Assembly: GCF_003985145.1 (NCBI RefSeq)
Contig: NZ_ML133522.1
Coordinates: 186,001 to 250,000 of the forward strand
Direction: 5' to 3'
DNA from: Rhizobium anhuiense
Lineage (GTDB): Bacteria > Pseudomonadota > Alphaproteobacteria > Rhizobiales > Rhizobiaceae
DNA: 64,000 nucleotides
How positions within the stretch are numbered: the stretch's first letter is position 1; each line of letters opens with the position of its first letter. The position numbers were made by a program, and so were the translations under genes. The notes under the pieces are model-generated. The model did no database searches and was not told the DNA's origin. It was given only the letters and a program-made list of their open reading frames with translations. Below, one piece after another: positions 27,808 to 36,447 of the stretch.

Positions 27808-28454
27808 ATGATGCAATTACCCAACGTTATCCGCTGTTCTCAGCAGCCGAATTCCGTCGCCGTGCGCTCAACCAGAATGGCGGGCCGGTCGATCATGCCT
27901 GGCGCGATCACGGGGACCATATCCTCAACCCCGATATCGTCGCCGAAGTCGAAACCTTCAAGCTGCGCGACGCCGCCGTGCTGGTGCCCGTCGTCGACGA
28001 CGGCGAGGAGGCGCAGGTGATCTTCACCAAGCGCACGGCGACGCTGCGCAAACATTCCGGGCAGATCGCCTTTCCCGGCGGTTCGATCGATCCTGCAGAT
28101 GTCTCGCCCGAAATGGCGGCGATCCGCGAGACGGAAGAGGAGATCGGCCTGGCCGGTTCCTTCGTCGAAACCGTCGGTCGCTTGCCGAATTATCTTGCCT
28201 CGACGGGCTTCCGCATCACGCCTGTGCTCGGCGTCGTCACGCCGGGCTTCGCGCTGACGCTGAACCCGACCGAGGTGGACGACGTGTTCGAGGTGCCGCT
28301 TTCCTTCCTGATGGATCCTGCCAATCACACCCGCGACAGGCGTGTCATCGACGGGATCGACCGACATTTCTACCGCGTGCCCTATGAAACCAGAATGATC
28401 TGGGGCATCACCGCCGGCATCGTCCGCACGCTTTACGAAAGGCTTTATGCATGA
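27804..28454 (+). CDS. CoA pyrophosphatase-type Nudix hydrolase
   Basis: A 216-residue Nudix protein of the NudL/YeaB type, expected to split CoA or related dinucleotides. The Nudix box runs GGSIDPADVSPEMAAIRETE followed by EEIGL. The segment TKRTATLRKHSGQIAFPGG just before it is the extra motif of the CoA-pyrophosphatase branch. ATG overlaps the DUF1285 stop, and its TGA overlaps the cca ATG (ATGA arrangement), so translation of the three genes is probably coupled. Substrate assignment is by family motif and not proven. Confidence 0.9.
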   Translation: MNDAITQRYPLFSAAEFRRRALNQNGGPVDHAWRDHGDHILNPDIVAEVETFKLRDAAVLVPVVDDGEEAQVIFTKRTATLRKHSGQIAFPGGSIDPADVSPEMAAIRETEEEIGLAGSFVETVGRLPNYLASTGFRITPVLGVVTPGFALTLNPTEVDDVFEVPLSFLMDPANHTRDRRVIDGIDRHFYRVPYETRMIWGITAGIVRTLYERLYA

Positions 28455-29704
28455 CCGGCCTTGCCGACCAAGCATGGTTCCGCGACCCGGCACTCGGCCG
28501 GATCTTCGCACTTCTCAACGCCGATAGCGGGGAAGGACGGGTGGTCGGCGGCGCGGTGCGCAACAGCCTGATGGACCTGCCGGTCAGCGATGTCGACATC
28601 GCCACGACGCTCAGACCGGAGGCGGTGATCGAGCGGGCAGCGGCGGCGGGCATCAAGGCGGTACCAACCGGCCTGCAGCACGGCACAGTGACGCTCGTCA
28701 TCGACGGCAAACCCTTCGAGGTGACGACGCTTCGCACCGACATCGAGACCGACGGACGCCATGCCAAGGTTGCTTTCAGCACCGACTGGAAGGCAGATGC
28801 CGAACGGCGGGATCTGACGATCAACGCGCTTTACGCCGATGCCGACGGCGAGGTGGTGGATCTCGTCGGCGGACTTGCCGACATTAAGACGCGCAACATC
28901 CGCTTCATCGGCGATGCCGCAAGGCGTATTGCCGAAGATCATCTGCGCATCCTGCGTTTTTTCCGCTTCTTTGCCTATTACGGGTCAGGACGGCCGGACG
29001 CCGAGGGGCTGAAGGCCTGTTCGGCAGCGCGTTCAAAACTGAAGATGCTTTCGGCAGAACGCGTCTGGTCGGAATTGCGAAAGCTGCTCGGTGCTGCCGA
29101 TCCTGGCCGGGCGCTGCTCTGGATGCGGCAGGTGGCCGTGTTGACGGAAATCCTGCCGGAATCGGAACGATGGGGCATCGATGCGATCCCATCGCTGATC
29201 ACCACCGAAAAGGCGCTCGGCTGGACGCCCGATCCGTTGCTGCGCCTTGCGGCGATCGTGCCGCCTGACGCGGGGCGCGTGGAGGCGCTTGCGGCCCGGC
29301 TCAAGCTCTCGAATGCGGAAGCGGCCACTCTCAAGGCCTGGGCAATGGCAGCGCCCGTCAATGACGAGATGTCGCCGGCCGCCTTCGAAAGGCTGCTTTA
29401 CCGCAACGGCGCCGACGGCATCACGACGCGGCTGAAGCTGGCGCTTGCGGTGGCACGCGGCAAGGCTGAAGGCGATTTCGACGAAATGGCGCGGTCGGCG
29501 CGGCTCAGCAAGCTGCTGGACAAGGCAATGCATTGGAAGAAGCCGCAGTTTCCGCTGAACGGCGGCGACGTGATTTCGGCGGGAGTGGCGTCCGGCCCGC
29601 GCGTCGGCGAATTGCTTGCCGGCCTGGAAAACCAGTGGGTGGAGGAAAATTTCGCCTCCGACCGGGCGGAACTGCTCGTCCGGCTGCAGGAACGCGTGCA
29701 ATAG
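28451..29704 (+). CDS. cca: CCA-adding tRNA nucleotidyltransferase
   Basis: A 417-residue class II nucleotidyltransferase that builds or repairs the 3-prime CCA of tRNAs. The N-terminal motif reads GGAVRN, with Asn where GGxVRD is canonical, followed by the catalytic DVDIA pair. ERRDLTINALYAD, DLVGGLADI, and IAEDHLRILRFFRF follow in the standard order. A C-terminal roughly 200-residue helical domain completes the expected length. It is last of the DUF1285-Nudix-cca operon and is followed by a stem-loop at 29712. The Asn variant is probably lineage-typical rather than inactivating, since the carboxylates are intact. Confidence 0.93.
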   Translation: MTGLADQAWFRDPALGRIFALLNADSGEGRVVGGAVRNSLMDLPVSDVDIATTLRPEAVIERAAAAGIKAVPTGLQHGTVTLVIDGKPFEVTTLRTDIETDGRHAKVAFSTDWKADAERRDLTINALYADADGEVVDLVGGLADIKTRNIRFIGDAARRIAEDHLRILRFFRFFAYYGSGRPDAEGLKACSAARSKLKMLSAERVWSELRKLLGAADPGRALLWMRQVAVLTEILPESERWGIDAIPSLITTEKALGWTPDPLLRLAAIVPPDAGRVEALAARLKLSNAEAATLKAWAMAAPVNDEMSPAAFERLLYRNGADGITTRLKLALAVARGKAEGDFDEMARSARLSKLLDKAMHWKKPQFPLNGGDVISAGVASGPRVGELLAGLENQWVEENFASDRAELLVRLQERVQ

Positions 29705-29711
29705 GCAATCC

Positions 29712-29742
29712 GGCGTCGCATCCGTCGGATGCGGCGACTTTG
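29712..29742 (+). terminator. Stem-loop after cca
   Basis: CGTCGCATCCG pairs with CGGATGCGGCG (one bulged G) and is followed by ACTTT. The T-run is short, so this is a weak intrinsic terminator or 3-prime stabilising hairpin. Confidence 0.5.
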
Positions 29743-29770
29743 GTCGTTGATATCGATACTCGCCCAGCTA

Positions 29771-29956
29771 TTAGGCGGCGGTCGCTTCGTCGCGGATGCG
29801 GGCCTTGATGTTATCAACCATGTTTTCGCGTATGGTCGTTTCGCCGTGGGCCGTCTTCAGGTGCTCGACGGCGCGGCGAACCACTTCTGCGTCGTTATCC
29901 GCCCGGGTGTGCCAAGCGCAGCCGGGAACGAGCGTGCCGCATTCGAAAAGTCGCAT
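29771..29956 (-). CDS. DUF1059 family small protein
   Basis: A 61-residue protein with the DUF1059 pattern: MRLFECGTLVPGCAWHTRAD, two Cys and a His, then a helix AEVVRRAVEHLKTAHGETTI and a basic/acidic C terminus. GAGGAG eight bases upstream of the ATG at 29956 fixes the start; the frame is open far upstream but without a site. The Cys/His set could bind a metal, though the family function is unknown. It is convergent with cca. The 112-base gap to the next minus-strand gene at 30069 contains no obvious terminator. Confidence 0.82.
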   Translation of the reverse strand: MRLFECGTLVPGCAWHTRADNDAEVVRRAVEHLKTAHGETTIRENMVDNIKARIRDEATAA

Positions 29957-30068
29957 GGTTTTCTCCTCTGTCTGAAACGCAACGGCCATCGCGCTTTCAC
30001 GCGATTGATGAATGTGCGGAGGAGGAGAAGGTTCCGGCCGGCATAAGATGACGACCGGAGAAGGTCTT

Positions 30069-30338
30069 TCAGTCGGGCATCGCCCAGGCTTTGTAGGTAT
30101 CCGAAAGCTGGCCGGGCATGTTGCTGTTGGCGGCCGCGGCTTCGTTCTGCAGCTGTTCCGGTGATTTCCCACCGGCCAGTTGCAGCTTGACCTGCTCGAT
30201 GAAGCAGGACAGCGGCAAATCCGAGCCGCTCTTGGCCCGCAGTTTCTCCGCGATGCGCGTCAAAAACTCGGATGTGTCGATCGTGCGGGATGTTTCCTGG
30301 ACATCCGTGGACGTAGGCGAGCCACTTTGTATCGTCAT
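30069..30338 (-). CDS. Hypothetical protein, 89 residues
   Basis: Small soluble protein starting MTIQSGSPTSTDVQETSRTI, with a very good GGAGGAGG site upstream of its ATG at 30338. A helical middle reads SEFLTRIAEKLRAKSGSDLP and is followed by one Cys and a Gln/Asn/Ala-rich C terminus. No membrane segment, signal peptide or recognised motif. It sits between hemF and the DUF1059 gene on the same strand. Coding use looks like the neighbours. I cannot assign a function. Confidence 0.68.
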   Translation of the reverse strand: MTIQSGSPTSTDVQETSRTIDTSEFLTRIAEKLRAKSGSDLPLSCFIEQVKLQLAGGKSPEQLQNEAAAANSNMPGQLSDTYKAWAMPD

Positions 30339-30441
30339 GACAATCCTCCTCCGATTGTTACGCACATACATATAAAGTTAGGACGCGCTGAATTTTCGTG
30401 AAGGTCTATCAACTCGAATTTATCGATGAGATATCACAGTC

Positions 30442-31353
30442 TCACGGCCAACGGACGACGGGGGGCAGCGAGGAGAGAATGGATTCCACATTGCCGCCGG
30501 TCTTCAAGCCGAAGATCGTGCCGCGATCATACAGCAGATTGAATTCGACGTAGCGGCCCCGGCGGATCAATTGTTCGTCGCGATCGGCCTCTGTCCACAA
30601 CTTGTTGAAGTTGGAGCGAACGATCTTCGGATAGACCATGGCGAAGGCCCGGCCGACATCGCGCGTGAAGGCGAAATCGGCGTTCCAGCCGCCGGCTTCC
30701 TCGCTCGAATGCAGCCAGTCGTAGAAGATGCCGCCGATGCCGCGGGCCTCATTGCGGTGCTTCAGGAAGAAATATTCGTCGCACCAGGCCTTGTAGGCAT
30801 CGTAATCGGCGACGGCGTGATTGCGGCAGGCGATCTCCATCGCCTTGTGGAAGAGCTGGCTGTCCTCGTCCTCCTGGGTCCGGCGGCGCGACAGCACCGG
30901 CGTCAGGTCGGCGCCGCCGCCGAACCAGCGGCTTGATGTGACCACCATGCGGGTGTTCATATGCACGGCGGGAACGTTGGGGTTCACGGGGTGGGCGATC
31001 AGCGAGATGCCCGAGGCCCAGAAACGCGGATCATCCTTGGCACCTGGTATCTGCGTCCGGAAATCCGGGGAGAATTCGCCGTGAACGGTGGAGGTGTGGA
31101 CGCCGACCTTTTCGAAGACGCGGCCTTCCATCATCGACATCCGGCCACCGCCGCCGGCGCCGTTTTCGCGTGACCAGTCCTTGGCGACGAAGCGGCCGGG
31201 TTCCTGGTCGGAGAGCGGCCCTTCCAATTCGTCTTCGATGGCTTCGAAGGAGGCGCAGATCGTATCGCGCAATCCCTCGAACCAATTGCGGGCGGCAGCC
31301 TTCTTCTCTTCGATATCGTCAGGCAAGCCGATCGGCAGTTCCGGTCTTTCCAT
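30442..31353 (-). CDS. hemF: Oxygen-dependent coproporphyrinogen III oxidase
   Basis: A 303-residue enzyme converting coproporphyrinogen III to protoporphyrinogen IX with O2 in haem synthesis. Recognisable stretches are [12 protein letters not shown], the substrate-site GGGADLTPV, and GGIFYDWL, with [20 protein letters not shown] near the end. Length is that of the standard cofactor-free enzyme. It is monocistronic on the minus strand. The 177-base upstream region shows no clear FNR-type TTGAT-N4-ATCAA box. Together with the haem receptor and petABC it adds to the haem-related content of the window, without being linked to them. Confidence 0.97.
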   Translation of the reverse strand: MERPELPIGLPDDIEEKKAAARNWFEGLRDTICASFEAIEDELEGPLSDQEPGRFVAKDWSRENGAGGGGRMSMMEGRVFEKVGVHTSTVHGEFSPDFRTQIPGAKDDPRFWASGISLIAHPVNPNVPAVHMNTRMVVTSSRWFGGGADLTPVLSRRRTQEDEDSQLFHKAMEIACRNHAVADYDAYKAWCDEYFFLKHRNEARGIGGIFYDWLHSSEEAGGWNADFAFTRDVGRAFAMVYPKIVRSNFNKLWTEADRDEQLIRRGRYVEFNLLYDRGTIFGLKTGGNVESILSSLPPVVRWP

Positions 31354-31530
31354 TTGCGCCTCCGGCGGTCACATCCGCTGTGGAAGCGACTCGCTCATTC
31401 TTGATTGCGCGCCATGATTAGCAGTTGGCGCAGCATCTCGCCAAGCGTGGCCAAGCACGGCTGGGCGCTTCCGAGATTCGACTCGCAAATCAAGTATTTC
31501 GATACTACCTTTTCCCAAGAGGTAGGTTAG

Positions 31531-31791
31531 ATGAAAAAAGTTCCAGGACCTCCATCCTTCGATGGGCTGAAGCGCAGGATAGCGAGACATCGGGCGGAAA
31601 ATCCTCCGCGCAAGAAGGACCATTTCGTGCGTGAGACATATTGCCTCGGCCTCATGGACGCGCGGGCCAAGGCGCGCGAATGGTTCGACGAATATCCGAA
31701 AGCCGCCTACTGGACCGAGGTGGAAAGCTGGCGCCAGCTCGACGGCGACCAGATCGAATTCACCATGCGCCGCCTGCCTTCGGCCGACTGA
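31531..31791 (+). CDS. Conserved hypothetical protein, 86 residues
   Basis: A small basic soluble protein: MKKVPGPPSFDGLKRRIARH, then RPPKK-like basic residues, then a helix MDARAKAREWFDEYPKAAYW and a short beta end. AAGAGGTAGG lies eight bases upstream of the ATG. The Trp/Tyr-rich YWTEVESWRQL part suggests a folded domain. Its stop is three bases before the convergent Na/Pi transporter gene ends. No family recognised; coding composition matches the neighbours, and the strong ribosome site supports a real gene. Confidence 0.72.
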   Translation: MKKVPGPPSFDGLKRRIARHRAENPPRKKDHFVRETYCLGLMDARAKAREWFDEYPKAAYWTEVESWRQLDGDQIEFTMRRLPSAD

Positions 31792-31794
31792 TCG

Positions 31795-33441
31795 TCACTT
31801 CGCAGTGGTGCGTACGCGGCTTTCGATCAAGAGGCCGCTTTCATCCATGATTGGATGCGCGACGGAGACGATGTGGGCGTTGATGCGCTTCAGGTCGCGC
31901 AGCATGTCGAGATGCAGCGAACTCGTCTGCAGGCTGTCGGCGCGGCCATCGCGCAGACGTTCGAGGTGGCGCTCGGCAGATTGTTTTTCCATCCGGCGCA
32001 CCTCGACCTTCACCTCCATCATCTGACGCGCGAGATTGAAATCGCGGGTGACGAAGATCGTCTGGGCGACGCGCAGATTGTCGATCGTCAGATCGAACAA
32101 CTTGCGCAGTTCCTGATGACCGTCCTCGGAGAATTTCAGGCCAAGCGAGATCTTCTTCGTCACCTGCTCCAACAGGCCCTTCTCGATGATGTCGCCCATA
32201 TGTTCGAGGTTGATCGCATAGTCGATGACGACGATCGAGCGGCGGGCGTTCTCATCGCTGAGACCCTCGCGGCCAAGTCTGGAGAGATAGACCTTCACTG
32301 CCTGCTGCAGTCGGTCGACGCGCTCTTCGAGGGCGGGGATCTCGGCAAGCTTGGATGCGTCGTTGCGCTCGAAGGCTTCGGAGACCCGGATCAGCATGCG
32401 CTCGATCAGGTCGCCGACGCCGAGCACTTCGCGGGTGGCGCTGGCGAGGGCCACGACCGGCGTCGAAAGCTCCTGCGCATCCAGATATTTCGGGGCACTG
32501 TCAGGCTCGGCCTGATCCGGCACCAGCCTGGCCATCAGGGCGGCGAGCGGCCTGGAGAATGGCCAGGCAACTGCTGCCAGCAGAAGGTTGAAGGCAAGAT
32601 GCGCATCGACCGGCAGCTTGGCCGGGCCAAAGGGCAGCATCTGGATGAGTTCCGCACCGTAGCCCGCCAGCGGCAGGGCGATGAGACAGCCGAGCGTGCG
32701 GATGGCGAGATTGCCGAGAGTGACGCGCCGCGCCGAAGCCGGGCCGGACAATGTCGCGACCACAGGCGGTATCGCACCGCCGAGATTGGCGCCGAGCACG
32801 AGCACGATGACGAGTTCGGCAGAGACCACGCCGGCCGAGGCAAGCGACAGGATGAGCACCACCACCGCAAGACTCGACGAGGACGCAAAGGCGAGTGCCG
32901 CCGAGACGATCATTGCCACGGGCAGGGCGCCGTCCAGCAGGCCGATGAAGGCCGCAAGGGCGGGAGAGGCGCGCATGGGCTCCGTCGCAAGGCCGAGAAG
33001 GTGCAGCGACAGCAGCATCAGCCCGATGCCGATCAGCGCCGTGCCGCCGCCCTGGCTGGTGCTGGAGCGGCCGCGGTAAAGCACGATGCCGGCGAGGATC
33101 AGAAGCGGGGAAAGCCATTCGATGCCGGTGGCGACGATCCAGGCTGTGATCGCGGTACCGACATTGGCGCCGAGCAGAACGATCTGCGCCATGCGCGGCT
33201 TGATCAGGTCACGTTCGACGAAGGAGGCGGTCATCAGCGCCGTTGCCGTCGAACTCTGCAGCGCGACCGTTGCAACGAGACCCGACAGGAAAGAACGAAG
33301 ACTGCCGCGCGTACCGGTCGCCAGACCCGTTCTGAGGCGGGCTCCGAAGGCTCTGGATACGCCATCCTTTACCTGCGCGAGGCCGAACAGCAGCAGAGCC
33401 ACGGCGCCGAACAGGTTGATCATGATGATTGTAGAGTCCAT
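31795..33441 (-). CDS. Na/Pi cotransporter family protein with PhoU-like domain
   Basis: A 548-residue membrane protein. The N-terminal roughly 310 residues hold about eight hydrophobic segments. They include the two inverted Na/Pi-II repeats, seen as QSSTATALMTASFVE and the later ASSSSLAVVVLILS. After about residue 340 a helical PhoU-like domain follows (LQQAVKVYLSRL, INLEHMGDIIEKGLLEQVTK). Such proteins may export or import phosphate with sodium. Two copies of the 10-mer ATCTGTGAAA lie upstream on its strand. No canonical Pho box is present. GAAAGAAG is a weak ribosome site before the ATG. Confidence 0.9.
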   Translation of the reverse strand: MDSTIIMINLFGAVALLLFGLAQVKDGVSRAFGARLRTGLATGTRGSLRSFLSGLVATVALQSSTATALMTASFVERDLIKPRMAQIVLLGANVGTAITAWIVATGIEWLSPLLILAGIVLYRGRSSTSQGGGTALIGIGLMLLSLHLLGLATEPMRASPALAAFIGLLDGALPVAMIVSAALAFASSSSLAVVVLILSLASAGVVSAELVIVLVLGANLGGAIPPVVATLSGPASARRVTLGNLAIRTLGCLIALPLAGYGAELIQMLPFGPAKLPVDAHLAFNLLLAAVAWPFSRPLAALMARLVPDQAEPDSAPKYLDAQELSTPVVALASATREVLGVGDLIERMLIRVSEAFERNDASKLAEIPALEERVDRLQQAVKVYLSRLGREGLSDENARRSIVVIDYAINLEHMGDIIEKGLLEQVTKKISLGLKFSEDGHQELRKLFDLTIDNLRVAQTIFVTRDFNLARQMMEVKVEVRRMEKQSAERHLERLRDGRADSLQTSSLHLDMLRDLKRINAHIVSVAHPIMDESGLLIESRVRTTAK

Positions 33442-33460
33442 TTTGTTGTTTTTATTCTTC

Positions 33461-33580
33461 TTTCACAGATCTGGAGAAGTGCTGCTTTCCTCGCATAGCT
33501 ATTCCAACTTATTGAAATCATGGAGGCCAATATTGAATTTTTGATTGCCCGGCTAATAAATATACGCTGGTTTCACAGAT
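33461..33580 (-). promoter_or_regulatory. Two direct repeats ATCTGTGAAA upstream of the Na/Pi gene
   Basis: The 10-mer ATCTGTGAAA (minus strand) occurs at 33461-33470 and 33571-33580, 110 bases apart, within the 215-base gap between the Na/Pi gene and trmL. The gap is AT-rich compared with the rest. The spacing and identity suggest a regulator half-site pair or chance; it is not a PhoB box. Confidence 0.3.
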
Positions 33581-33656
33581 AGACAACGCTATTTTGCGAC
33601 ATATTCTGGAGCGGATCGGCAATTCCGCAGGCTTTGCTCCGCCGGCGCCGCGTTCG

Positions 33657-34118
33657 TCAGGTCCAGACGGTTTGGCGCATTGCCTCACCGACGATCATGG
33701 CGGCCGAAACAGCGACGTTGATCGAGCGCTGGCCGTCGACCATTGGGATCAGGATGCGTGCATCGGCTGCTTCATGGACCTGATCCGGCACGCCGGCGCT
33801 TTCGCGGCCGAAGAGCAGGATATCGTCCGGGCGGAAGGCAAAATCAGTGTAGCGCTCCGCCGCCTTGGTCGAGGCGAGGATCAGGCGGCCGCCGGTGGTC
33901 AGGCGCCACGCTTCGAAGCGGTCCCAATTGACATGGCGGGTGAGGGCCGCGGCGGCGATATAATCCATGCCGGCCCGTTTCAGGTTGCGGTCGGACACAT
34001 CGAAGCCGGCGGGCTCGATCAAATCGACCGCGAAGCCAAGGCAGGCGGCAAGGCGCAGGATCGTGCCGGTATTGCCAGGAATATCCGGCTGATAGAGTGC
34101 CAGTCTGAGTAAAGTCAT
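33657..34118 (-). CDS. trmL: tRNA (cytidine/uridine-34-2-prime-O)-methyltransferase
   Basis: A 153-residue SPOUT (SpoU) methyltransferase modifying the wobble base of tRNA-Leu isoacceptors in characterised homologues. The sequence begins LRLALYQPDIPGNTGTILRL, the TrmL hallmark, followed by the AdoMet-knot segments DDILLFGRESAGVP and ILIPMVDGQRSINVAVSAAM. Length is normal. ATG at 34118 with GGAAAG upstream; the very long open frame above it to 34532 is not coding. Divergent from the small ORF and ABC exporter, 171 bases away. Confidence 0.95.
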   Translation of the reverse strand: MTLLRLALYQPDIPGNTGTILRLAACLGFAVDLIEPAGFDVSDRNLKRAGMDYIAAAALTRHVNWDRFEAWRLTTGGRLILASTKAAERYTDFAFRPDDILLFGRESAGVPDQVHEAADARILIPMVDGQRSINVAVSAAMIVGEAMRQTVWT

Positions 34119-34289
34119 GATGCGCCGTCTTTCCGCTTTCGCCGTCAAAGGCCTAATGCAACTGTGATTTCGGCGCAACAGGGCGCGTTTTGACCAGGAA
34201 ACGTTCAATTTACGGCAATACAGGGCTGGAATTTTCGCGGTTTTCGCGTTATCCATGCCTATCTTCAATCGCCAGCAGGGAGGGTCACA
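34119..34289. other. Intergenic region between trmL and the exporter leader
   Basis: First part of a 385-base gap. It presumably contains divergent promoters. A TTGACC at about 34188 has no convincing -10 at the right spacing. No gene is seen. Confidence 0.35.
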
Positions 34290-34355
34290 ATGAATATTTT
34301 GCTCGATATGCGCCTTCCCGCCGTGATGCCGATTAAGGCGACACGCCGCCGCTAG
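34290..34355 (+). CDS. Upstream small ORF (21 codons) of the ABC exporter
   Basis: ATG at 34290 is preceded by GGGAGGG at good spacing. The product would be MNILLDMRLPAVMPIKATRR followed by R, ending in three CGC arginine codons right before the TAG at 34353-34355. It is too short for an enzyme and is placed 148 bases upstream of the exporter start, ahead of two competing hairpins. It may be a regulatory leader peptide, with Arg codons or the nascent RRR end as the sensing element. That is inference; the strong ribosome site is what is seen. Confidence 0.5.
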   Translation: MNILLDMRLPAVMPIKATRRR

Positions 34356-34400
34356 TGCGCATTTCTTTCTGAAATCCCCCTTTTGATCCATTGTGCGGCT

Positions 34401-34496
34401 GTTTCGGCCTCGCCCCTTGAACGTTCGGTTCCCATATGTGCTTGCATGGCGCTGGGATGGCGCGAAGCCGGGAGCCGAAACGCTGACGTTTCGGAG
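34401..34496 (+). promoter_or_regulatory. Mutually exclusive hairpins controlling the exporter Shine-Dalgarno
   Basis: Hairpin OFF: CCGAAACG (34475-34482), loop CTGA, CGTTTCGG (34487-34494), a perfect 8-bp stem whose 3-prime arm covers the GG of the Shine-Dalgarno GGAG (34493-34496). Hairpin ON: GTTTCGGC (34401-34408) pairs perfectly with GCCGAAAC (34474-34481). Both need 34475-34481, so only one can form. This is the layout of a translational riboswitch or leader-peptide switch. The trigger is unknown. Confidence 0.55.
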
Positions 34497-34503
34497 CAAT
34501 TTC

Positions 34504-36360
34504 ATGTTTGGCTGGTTCGAACAGCGACTCAATCCCTTTCCGAGCGAGGAGCCTGTCGCCCCGCCGAAGGGTCTCTTTGCCTTCTGCTGGCATTACAGCA
34601 AGCCGGCAGCCCCCTGGCTCGGCCTGATGGCGCTGCTGACAGCGCTGATCGCCGTCGGCGAAGTGGCGCTGTTCCAGTTCCTGGGCGACATCGTCGACTG
34701 GCTGACCAATGCCGACCGCGCCACCTTCCTGCAGACGGAGGGTCACAAGCTTTTCTGGATGGCGGCGCTTGTGCTGGTCGGTCTGCCGCTGACGGCGGGG
34801 CTCGATTCTCTCATCATGCATCAGATGATGCTCGGCAATTATCCGATGATCGCACGCTGGCAGATGCACCGCTTCCTGCTGCGCCACAGCATGTCGTTCT
34901 TCGCCAACGAGTTTGCCGGGCGTGTCGCCACCAAGGTGATGCAGACGTCGCTCGCCGTGCGCGAGACGGTGATGAAGATCCTCGACGTCTTCGTCTATGT
35001 CGTGACGTACTTCCTGACGATGATCATCGTCATCGCAGCGGCCGACTGGCGGCTGATGATCCCGATCCTCGTCTGGCTCGCCGTCTATATCAGCATCGTC
35101 GCCTATTTCGTGCCACGGCTTCGCAAGATCGCGGCCGCCCAGGCGGATGCGCGCTCGATGATGACGGGGCGCGTGGTCGACAGCTATACGAATATCGCCA
35201 CCGTCAAGCTGTTTTCGCATGCGGGCCGCGAGGAGGTCTATGCCAAGGAGGGCATGGATGAGTTCCTGCAGACCGTGCACAAGCAGATGCGCAAGGTGAC
35301 GCTCTTCCACATCAGCGTCTATCTGAACAACTGCGTTGCGCTCTTCGTCATTTCGGGCCTGTCGATCTGGTTCTGGCTGAACGGAGCGATCTCCGTCGGC
35401 GCCATCGCCATCGCCATTGGTCTTGCCATGCGCGTCAACGGCATGTCGCAATGGATCATGTGGGAAGTCTCGGCGCTGTTCGAGAATATCGGCACGGTCT
35501 ATGACGGCATGGAGATGATGAGCAAGCAACACGACATCGTCGACAAGCCGGGCGCGCCCACCTTGACGGCGAAGAAGGGCGCGATCCACTACGACCGCAT
35601 CCGCTTCCACTACGGCAAGAGCAAGGGTGTCATCGACAATCTGTCGCTCGACATCAAGGCGGGCGAGAAGGTCGGCCTGGTCGGCCGCTCGGGCGCCGGT
35701 AAGACGACGCTGATGAACCTGCTGCTGCGCCTCTACGACCTGGAGGCCGGCCGCATCACCATCGACGGGCAGGACATCGCCGGCGTCTCGCAGGAAAGCC
35801 TGCGCTCGCTGATCGGCGTGGTGACGCAGGATACGTCGCTGCTACATCGCTCGATCCGCGACAACATCGCCTATGGCCGTCCCGATGCCTCGGACGTCGA
35901 GATAATCGAGGCCGCCAAACGTGCGAATGCCTGGGAGTTCATCGAAGGCCTCGTCGACATGCAGGGCCGCGAGGGGCTCGACGCGCAGGTCGGCGAACGC
36001 GGCGTCAAGCTGTCTGGCGGTCAGCGGCAGCGCATCGCGATCGCCCGCGTTTTCCTGAAGGACGCGCCGATCCTGGTGCTCGACGAGGCAACTTCGGCGC
36101 TCGATTCGGAAGTCGAAGCGGCAATCCAGGAGAACCTCTTTGCCCTGATGGAGGGCAAGACGGTGATCGCGATCGCCCACCGGCTTTCGACGCTGACGGA
36201 GATGGACCGGCTGATCGTGCTCGACAAGGGCCGGATCATCGAGGCCGGCTCGCACAGCGAACTGATCGAGGGCGGCGGTATCTATGCCGACCTCTGGAAC
36301 CGCCAGTCCGGCGGCTTCCTCTCCGATCACGCCGAGGAAGCGGAAGAGGCTGCGGAATAA
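34504..36360 (+). CDS. ABC exporter, fused permease/ATPase (half-transporter)
   Basis: A 618-residue type IV ABC exporter half-molecule. Six membrane segments lie in about residues 30-330. The nucleotide-binding domain has Walker A GRSGAGKTTL near residue 395. The signature LSGGQRQR and Walker B ILVLDEATSALD follow, then the switch His in AIAHRLSTL. A consensus set implies both ATP sites could work in a homodimer. ATG at 34504 has GGAG seven bases upstream, sequestered by a hairpin. A paralogue of the same architecture begins at 36841. The substrate is unknown; multidrug or lipid export is plausible. A stem-loop follows. Confidence 0.92.
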   Translation: MFGWFEQRLNPFPSEEPVAPPKGLFAFCWHYSKPAAPWLGLMALLTALIAVGEVALFQFLGDIVDWLTNADRATFLQTEGHKLFWMAALVLVGLPLTAGLDSLIMHQMMLGNYPMIARWQMHRFLLRHSMSFFANEFAGRVATKVMQTSLAVRETVMKILDVFVYVVTYFLTMIIVIAAADWRLMIPILVWLAVYISIVAYFVPRLRKIAAAQADARSMMTGRVVDSYTNIATVKLFSHAGREEVYAKEGMDEFLQTVHKQMRKVTLFHISVYLNNCVALFVISGLSIWFWLNGAISVGAIAIAIGLAMRVNGMSQWIMWEVSALFENIGTVYDGMEMMSKQHDIVDKPGAPTLTAKKGAIHYDRIRFHYGKSKGVIDNLSLDIKAGEKVGLVGRSGAGKTTLMNLLLRLYDLEAGRITIDGQDIAGVSQESLRSLIGVVTQDTSLLHRSIRDNIAYGRPDASDVEIIEAAKRANAWEFIEGLVDMQGREGLDAQVGERGVKLSGGQRQRIAIARVFLKDAPILVLDEATSALDSEVEAAIQENLFALMEGKTVIAIAHRLSTLTEMDRLIVLDKGRIIEAGSHSELIEGGGIYADLWNRQSGGFLSDHAEEAEEAAE

Positions 36361-36366
36361 GATGAA

Positions 36367-36400
36367 AGAGGCCCTCCCTGCGAAAGCGGGGAGAGCCTCT
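36367..36400 (+). terminator. Stem-loop after the first ABC exporter gene
   Basis: AGAGGC (36367-36372) pairs with GCCTCT (36395-36400), with an inner CTCCC/GGGGAG stem around a TGCGAAAGC loop. It is a strong hairpin with hardly any T-run, so it may be a weak terminator or mRNA stabiliser. Confidence 0.55.
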
Positions 36401-36447
36401 TGAATTCTCAGGGTTGCTTCGAATTTGCCGGCGCGTTTGCTATCCGT

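Noticed and set aside
31354..31530. FNR/anaerobox upstream of hemF
   Set aside because: Only a TTGATT half-site was seen; the second half does not match.
31855..33498. 547-codon open frame antisense to the Na/Pi gene
   Set aside because: Arg/Gln/His-rich shadow frame typical of high-GC antisense; no domain.
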